The position numbers and the translations under genes were made by a program. Under the pieces are notes generated by a model. The model made no database searches and was not told the origin of the DNA. It saw only the letters and a list, made by a program, of their open reading frames with translations. From Mixta sp031457955 (GTDB lineage: Bacteria; Pseudomonadota; Gammaproteobacteria; Enterobacterales; Enterobacteriaceae), in contig NZ_JAVDXN010000001.1 of NCBI RefSeq assembly GCF_031457955.1, forward strand, positions 248,001 to 312,000: a DNA stretch of 64,000 nt, given 5' to 3'. Positions 59,149-64,000 of this stretch are shown here, in pieces. How positions within the stretch are numbered: position 1 is the first letter of the stretch; each line of letters begins with the position of its first letter.

Positions 59149-61713
59149 ATGAAAAACAGAAAAAGAGTCGTTATTACCGGAATGGGGATTCTGTCGCCGC
59201 TGGCGGATAATATCGCCGACTTTCGCCAGGCGCTGTTCAGTAAACGCTGCGCGGTTGCTGACAGCCAGCGCTTTTCCCGTTGGTTTGACCAGGCGCGTGC
59301 AGCGGAAATCCGCTGTTGCGAGGTCGATGGGCTTGCTGATGAGGTGATTGCCTCGCTCGATAATGCCGCCCTCTGGGCCTGGAAGGTTGGCCGCGATGCG
59401 CTAAAGCAGGCGGGACTGGAGCAGCAGCAGGCGCTGCTTGACCAGGCCGGGCTGATTATCGGCGTCTCTTCCGCCGGAACCGAAGCCTTTCTACCGCTTT
59501 TTGAGCGGCGCATGCATGACTTTTCGCTGGCGAAAGCGATCTTCTCCGGCGGCTTCTCCTCCTGCTGTTCCAGCGTTTCCAGCCTGTTGGGGCTGAAAGG
59601 CGGCGTCGAACTGGTCGCCACCGCCTGCACCGCCAGCCCCAATGCCATCGGCATGGCCTTTGATTATATCCAGAACGGCAAAAGCCCGATTATGCTGGCC
59701 GCCGGGACCGAACCGATCTATTTGCCTACCTTCGCCGGTTTTTACGCGCTGAATGTGATGCATGCCGAGTCCTGCACGCCTTTCTCCGGCACGCCAGGCA
59801 TGTCTATCGGCGAAGGCGCGGGCGCGCTGGTACTGGAGGAGTATCAGCATGCCGTTGATCGTGGCGCAACGCTCTACGGAGAAATTCTGTCGTACGCCAC
59901 CTCATGCGATGCCTGGCATGAAACCGGGCCGGATCCGCGGGCGAACGGTGCGGTGCAGGTCATGATAAAAGCGCTGCACAATGCCGGTGTGGCGCCGGAG
60001 CAGGTAGATTATGTCAATCTGCACGGTACCGGCACTGAAGCTAACGATCGCACTGAGACGCTGGCGATGAAAAGGGTGTTCCCGCAGCGCGCCAGCCTGC
60101 CGGTGAGTTCCACCAAGTCCTTTTTCGGCCATACCATTGGCGCGGCGGGGGTGGTGGAGCTTATCGCCTGTCTGGTGACCTTACCGGAACAGCGCATTCT
60201 GCCAACGCTGAATTTCGCCACGCCTCGCGCTAACTGCGATCTCGATTATGTCGCCAATGACTTCCGCCAAAAAGCGGTCAACGTTTTCGTGAAAAACAAT
60301 TATGCCTTTGGCGGCAATAATTGCAGCCTGGTGCTGAGTACCCAACCCGCATCGGTGCCGGTTAGCGCCTATCAGGAACAGCGCGTGGCGATATCCGGCG
60401 TCGGCGCGGTCACGGCGCTTGGGCACACCATCAATGACATGCTGGAGGCGATCTGGTCATCTGAGCGGCCGGTTACGCTGCAACCGGTGGCGTTTCATCA
60501 GGATACGCTGGCGGAAGTGGGCGAGCTGCTGGCTGTGCTGCGCGCCACTCGTCAGTTTGAAACCGTGCTGGGTGCCAGCCTGCCAGACGATGCTGCGCAT
60601 TTGCCGGAGCATAACCCGAACTTTAACACCTTCCAGATCGGCGGGCTGGACCCGCGTCGGCATCTGCGCCGTTACGATCGGCGCAAGGCGACGCGCGGCG
60701 GCACATTTGCCTTGATTGCGCTCTGTGCGGCGTTAACCAGCGGCAAACGTAAAATCAGCAAAGATGGCGATGAGATCGGTTTGATCATGGGCATGGCGCG
60801 CGGCCCGCAGGAAACCACTGGGAAATATCTGCAAAGTCTACAGCCCAATCCACGCAAGGTGCGCACCTCCGAGTTTCCTGGCTCGTTAATGAATGCGATT
60901 GCCACTTTTTGCGGCATCTCTGAAGGTATTAAAGGCTACACCACCACGCTGGCAACCGGCGAAAACGCGGCGCTGGGCGCGCTGACCTATGGCTATGAAA
61001 TCATTCGTCAGCAGCTGCAATCACAGGTGATTGTTGGCGGCGCGGATGAGCATTTCCCCTCAATGGCGCTGTATATGGATGCTCTCACGCAGAAACTACA
61101 GCTCACGGCGGATGCGCAGGATTATCAGATCTACGCGAAGACGCCGCAGGGTTTTATACCCGGCGAAGGGGCCTGCATGCTGCTGCTGGAAGCGCCTGAA
61201 ACCGCCGTTGCCAGAGGCGCGACGGTGCTGGCGGAGATCGTGGGTTACGGCAAGGCGTGCAGCAACAGTTACTTTACTCCAGGGCAAGTAAACGAGAAAA
61301 CGCAGGCGATGACGCTGGCGATCGGCAGGGCGCTGGCGGATGCCGGGCTGACCGCCAAAGATATCGATCTGGTCTGCGGCAGCAGCAATGGCAGCCAGCA
61401 AAGTGCAGCGACAGAAGTTGAGGCCATCTGGCAAACCTTCCGGCAGGAAAAGCCGCAGGTGCCGGTGGTGAACTATAACGCCTTCTTTGGCTTTGTCGCC
61501 TCCTGCGCCGGGCTGCTGAACCTGGCGGTACTGATCGACTGTTTCAGGCAGCAGCGGGTGCCGGCCATTCCCTATACGCAGCAGTTTTGCGATCGGCGGC
61601 TGAATTTTGTTCGGCAACCGCAGGCGCTGTCGCTCACGCACCTGCTGTTGCTGGGCGCAAACGAAGCCGGAAACTATTACGCGTTGGTGATCAAGGGGCA
61701 ACGGCGTGGATAA
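59149..61713 (+). CDS. Fused ketosynthase and chain-length-factor-like protein (KS-CLF)
   Basis: Two condensing-enzyme domains in one 854-residue chain. Domain 1 (1-400) has the full triad: Cys160 in VATACTAS, His292 in LHGTGTEAND and His328 in STKSFFGH. Domain 2 (410-854) keeps the fold but has lost all three (Ala602, Cys743, Phe782), like the KS-beta/chain-length factor of type II polyketide synthases. The start at 59149 follows GGGAG; a TTG frame extends to 59065. It is likely to elongate the chain on the cluster ACP. The tandem order KS then CLF recalls PfaC of polyunsaturated fatty acid synthases, but no other PfaC domain is present. Confidence 0.88.
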   Translation: MKNRKRVVITGMGILSPLADNIADFRQALFSKRCAVADSQRFSRWFDQARAAEIRCCEVDGLADEVIASLDNAALWAWKVGRDALKQAGLEQQQALLDQAGLIIGVSSAGTEAFLPLFERRMHDFSLAKAIFSGGFSSCCSSVSSLLGLKGGVELVATACTASPNAIGMAFDYIQNGKSPIMLAAGTEPIYLPTFAGFYALNVMHAESCTPFSGTPGMSIGEGAGALVLEEYQHAVDRGATLYGEILSYATSCDAWHETGPDPRANGAVQVMIKALHNAGVAPEQVDYVNLHGTGTEANDRTETLAMKRVFPQRASLPVSSTKSFFGHTIGAAGVVELIACLVTLPEQRILPTLNFATPRANCDLDYVANDFRQKAVNVFVKNNYAFGGNNCSLVLSTQPASVPVSAYQEQRVAISGVGAVTALGHTINDMLEAIWSSERPVTLQPVAFHQDTLAEVGELLAVLRATRQFETVLGASLPDDAAHLPEHNPNFNTFQIGGLDPRRHLRRYDRRKATRGGTFALIALCAALTSGKRKISKDGDEIGLIMGMARGPQETTGKYLQSLQPNPRKVRTSEFPGSLMNAIATFCGISEGIKGYTTTLATGENAALGALTYGYEIIRQQLQSQVIVGGADEHFPSMALYMDALTQKLQLTADAQDYQIYAKTPQGFIPGEGACMLLLEAPETAVARGATVLAEIVGYGKACSNSYFTPGQVNEKTQAMTLAIGRALADAGLTAKDIDLVCGSSNGSQQSAATEVEAIWQTFRQEKPQVPVVNYNAFFGFVASCAGLLNLAVLIDCFRQQRVPAIPYTQQFCDRRLNFVRQPQALSLTHLLLLGANEAGNYYALVIKGQRRG

Positions 61714-62935
61714 CGCAGCGATGATTGCGGGTTACAGCCTCTGCTTGCCGTTCGCCAGCAGCCATCATGAGCTGATTGCCAATCTGCGACAGGGCAAGCA
61801 GGTAGCGACCCGCGCATGGTTTAACTCTGACAGCGATGCCATCAAAGGCGGATTTAAACGGAACTGGCGCTATGCGCCGCTGCCTTCTGACCAACAGAGC
61901 CTGTTTGCGCGCTTGCTGGCGCTGATTGACCACGCGCTCGAACAGGCGCGGCTGGATCAGCGCTGCCTGAGCGGAGAAAAGGTGCGGGTTTATCTGACGG
62001 GGCAGGGACCAAGGGTGGATGCCAAAGCGTATAAATCGTTCTACGACCGCAACGATATCGAAGATATCAAGCTGACGCCCGCGGTAAAGCAGCTGCATGC
62101 GGCAAATATGTCGCAGGATCGCCTGGCGCATCAGCTGGCGCAACGCTATGGCTTGCGGCATCTGCCGCCCAATCTCAACTGCGCCAGCAATTCGGCGCTG
62201 GCGGCGCTGCATATTGGCAGCCAGGCGATTGAAAAGGGGGGTGTCGATCTGATCATGGTGATCGGCTGCGCCGAGATCAAAACGCAGGATCTCTGGTTTC
62301 TGGAAAGCCAGTCGATGCTGGCGAGCGAAGAGGTGCAGCCTTTTGGCGAACGCAGCAACAGCGTGCTGGCTGCCGAAGGGCTATGCGTCATGCTGCTGGA
62401 AAGCCGCCGACATCGTGCTGCCCGCCAGCTCAGGGGCGGCATCCGGCTGCGGTCGCTATACGAGCAGATCGGCGCAAACCGACGCCATGACAGCGCCTGG
62501 TTAACCGCCAGCCTGTTCAGGCTGATGAAAAAAGCGCTGCTGCAAACCGGCGTGGGGCTGGCCGATCTCTGCGCAATTATACCCCACGGCAACGGCGCGC
62601 AAAGCAGTGATAAGGCTGAGGCGCAGGCGCTCGTTCAGTTATTAGCGGACGTTCCGCTGCCGCTGCTGGCTTATAAAGGGCAGATTGGCTATACCGCCAC
62701 CAGTTCTGGCCTGGTGGATCTTATTATCGCTCACCACGCCTTAACCCAGCGCGAGCTGATTCCGGCACGGGCCAATGACGCCATTATAAACGCGTTGGCG
62801 CCCTACCTGCTGACCGGCGAGGAAACGGTCACGCATGATAAACCGCATCTGCTGAAAACCGGCGTCAGCGTGGACGGGGCGATTATCGCTGTGTTGCTGT
62901 CTGACGCGGTGCGGCGGGAGGGCGAAGATGAATAA
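61706..62935 (+). CDS. Ketosynthase-like protein with altered active site
   Basis: A third condensing-enzyme homologue, 409 residues. The nucleophile Cys159 (LNCASNSAL) and His294 (PHGNGAQSSD) are present and Lys324 is kept, but the second histidine is Tyr329 (KGQIGYTATSSG). This could still allow acyl transfer or priming rather than decarboxylative condensation. The start is GTG at 61706, overlapping the previous stop by 8 bp; an ATG at 61721 lacks a ribosome site. Confidence 0.82.
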   Translation: MDNAAMIAGYSLCLPFASSHHELIANLRQGKQVATRAWFNSDSDAIKGGFKRNWRYAPLPSDQQSLFARLLALIDHALEQARLDQRCLSGEKVRVYLTGQGPRVDAKAYKSFYDRNDIEDIKLTPAVKQLHAANMSQDRLAHQLAQRYGLRHLPPNLNCASNSALAALHIGSQAIEKGGVDLIMVIGCAEIKTQDLWFLESQSMLASEEVQPFGERSNSVLAAEGLCVMLLESRRHRAARQLRGGIRLRSLYEQIGANRRHDSAWLTASLFRLMKKALLQTGVGLADLCAIIPHGNGAQSSDKAEAQALVQLLADVPLPLLAYKGQIGYTATSSGLVDLIIAHHALTQRELIPARANDAIINALAPYLLTGEETVTHDKPHLLKTGVSVDGAIIAVLLSDAVRREGEDE

Positions 62936-63878
62936 CTGCTATTTATCTGCTTTCGCGCTGATGGAGCCGCGGGAGACGTTTTACCTCTACCATCCCAGCT
63001 GGTTAAACGTCTGGGAATCGCACCTCTATAACCTGGCGATAAAAGCCACGCAGGCTCAGGGCTGGCTTTTTAAACGTTTCGGCTGCGACAGCCAGCTTTA
63101 TGCGCGGGAGATGATCCGCAAGCCAGACTATCTGCCCTATCTTGAGGCGGTAGAGCAGGCCGCCGACCAGGCGCTGATGCAGCTGGCGACGAAAGAGCGC
63201 ATGCGACTGCTGAAATCGCGTACCGCTTTGATTTATGTCGATGCCTGGGGCGAGTCGGGATTATTTGAAAACATCACCAGCGCCCTGCATGTCACCATGT
63301 TGGATAGCCTGCCCAAAAGCCTGTTGAAAAAGTTCGCGGTAAAGGGATTTACCTGCAAAGTACGCGGAGAACAGCACGCTTTGATGCAGGCAATAAGCAT
63401 GACGCAGGATTATCTGAACTGGGATCTGTTTGATTTTGTGGTGATCTGCGCCGCGTATCGCGCCATTCCGCTGCTGGCTTTTTCCACGGCGCAGAGCGTT
63501 AACAACGCCAGCCGGGAGATCCATATGAATATCTCCGTAGAGCGCGTCGGCTGCTTTATTTTTAGCCAGCGCGCGAGCCCGTTTCAGGTGGCATGCGGCA
63601 GCTACATGCCTCTGCCCGCTAACGCCCCGACGCTGGAAAGGTTATACGGCGATACCGCTCAGATCGCCGTTGCCGGTTTACACCCCCAGCTGCCTGTGCT
63701 GCAACCGACCGCAGAAATCATCAGCCTGAGCGAAAAGTATGGCGACAGCGGCTGTGTTTCTCCAGCGCTGAGCTGGGTTTACCTGGCGCGTCACGCCGCC
63801 TCTGGCGGGGAAATGCGCACGGTAATGCCGGACGCGTCAGGCAGTTATCACTATTTCGACACGCGATATCAGCCGTAA
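62928..63878 (+). CDS. Unrecognised 316-residue protein of the acyl cluster
   Basis: I do not recognise a family. It overlaps the ketosynthase stop by 8 bp with GGAGGGCGA before the ATG, so it is clearly part of the operon. There is no signal peptide or long hydrophobic segment. The stretches LIYVDAWGES, FDFVVICAAYRAIP and YGDSGCVSPALSWVYLA suggest an alpha/beta fold, possibly a degenerate condensing-enzyme relative, but no catalytic motif can be assigned. Confidence 0.75.
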   Translation: MNNCYLSAFALMEPRETFYLYHPSWLNVWESHLYNLAIKATQAQGWLFKRFGCDSQLYAREMIRKPDYLPYLEAVEQAADQALMQLATKERMRLLKSRTALIYVDAWGESGLFENITSALHVTMLDSLPKSLLKKFAVKGFTCKVRGEQHALMQAISMTQDYLNWDLFDFVVICAAYRAIPLLAFSTAQSVNNASREIHMNISVERVGCFIFSQRASPFQVACGSYMPLPANAPTLERLYGDTAQIAVAGLHPQLPVLQPTAEIISLSEKYGDSGCVSPALSWVYLARHAASGGEMRTVMPDASGSYHYFDTRYQP

Positions 63879-63888
63879 GGACGCAGGA

Positions 63889-64000
63889 ATGACCAGTCAT
63901 ATCAGGGAGCTGCCAGCGCTGGCGCTAAGCGCGGTGAGTAAAAGCTACGGCCATAATGAGGGTAAGGTCGATGCGCTTACGGCAATAAACCTGGAGATCG
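63889..64000 (+). CDS. ABC transporter ATP-binding protein, cut by the window end
   Basis: Only the first 37 codons are present. The start ALALSAVSKSYGHNEGKVDALTAINLEI (residues 10-37) is that of the LolD/MacB-type ATPases. The Walker A motif would lie just beyond the end. AGGA precedes the ATG, 10 bp after the previous gene. Export of the cluster product is the likely role, but the partner permease is outside the window. Confidence 0.75.
   Translation, partial: MTSHIRELPALALSAVSKSYGHNEGKVDALTAINLEI

Noticed and set aside
55835..64000. Aryl polyene (xanthomonadin-like) cluster
   Set aside because: The ketosynthase and chain-length factor are fused, a GcvT homologue is present, and the typical lipoprotein, MMPL-like exporter and ammonia-lyase genes are not seen. 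The cluster is cut at the window edge, so this is a provisional rejection.

Overview
The window is a chromosomal segment from a gamma-proteobacterium of the order Enterobacterales, most likely an Erwiniaceae member (Pantoea, Mixta or Erwinia-like). The basis is gene order: positions 1 to about 39,000 follow the E. coli 21-23 min region almost gene for gene (pepN, ssu, pyrD, zapC, ycbX, rlmKL, uup, pqiABC, rmf, fabA, lonH, matP, ompA, sulA, sxy, yccS, yccF, helD, mgsA, yccT, yccU, hspQ, rlmI, yccX, tusE, yccA, serT, agp, yccJ, wrbA). Protein lengths agree closely with the E. coli orthologues as I remember them. The genus is an inference.

Layout. 1-7,000: 3' part of pepN, a repeat-rich spacer, then the alkanesulfonate utilisation operon ssuEADCB on the minus strand. 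7,200-18,300: pyrimidine synthesis, division, rRNA methylation, the pqiABC lipid-transport operon and rmf. 18,300-34,000: fabA, lonH, matP, ompA, the SOS gene sulA with a perfect LexA box, sxy and a run of conserved housekeeping genes. 34,100-43,500: two near-identical tRNA-Ser(UGA) genes, an agp-type phosphatase with a long Ala/Lys-rich tail, an aldehyde dehydrogenase, yccJ, wrbA, a permease, rutR without rut genes, a DUF457-type membrane protein and cycA. 43,700-50,970: an extensin-like protein, then the sdiA-yecF-uvrY-uvrC-pgsA-tRNA-Gly neighbourhood, in which an sdiA-type LuxR receptor has a LuxI-type synthase immediately downstream and a 20-bp perfect palindrome between them.

51,460-64,000 is the accessory region. 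A two-partner-secretion pair (TpsA exoprotein, TpsB transporter) is followed after only 4 bp by a type II fatty acid/polyketide-like set, all on the plus strand with tiny gaps or overlaps: AcpS-type phosphopantetheinyl transferase, FabG-type reductase, FabZ-like dehydratase, acyl carrier protein, GcvT-like folate-binding protein, a fused ketosynthase plus inactive ketosynthase (KS-CLF), a third ketosynthase with an altered active site, an unrecognised 316-residue protein, and the start of an ABC transporter ATPase cut by the window end. The genes suffice in principle to prime, extend, reduce, dehydrate and export an acyl product, perhaps with a one-carbon modification. I do not recognise this gene set as a described pathway. 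It is the best candidate here for an undescribed system.

A smaller theme is short tandem repeats of about 28-32 bp directly downstream of conserved genes (pepN, matP, tusE). The tusE set duplicates the end of the coding sequence including its stop codon.
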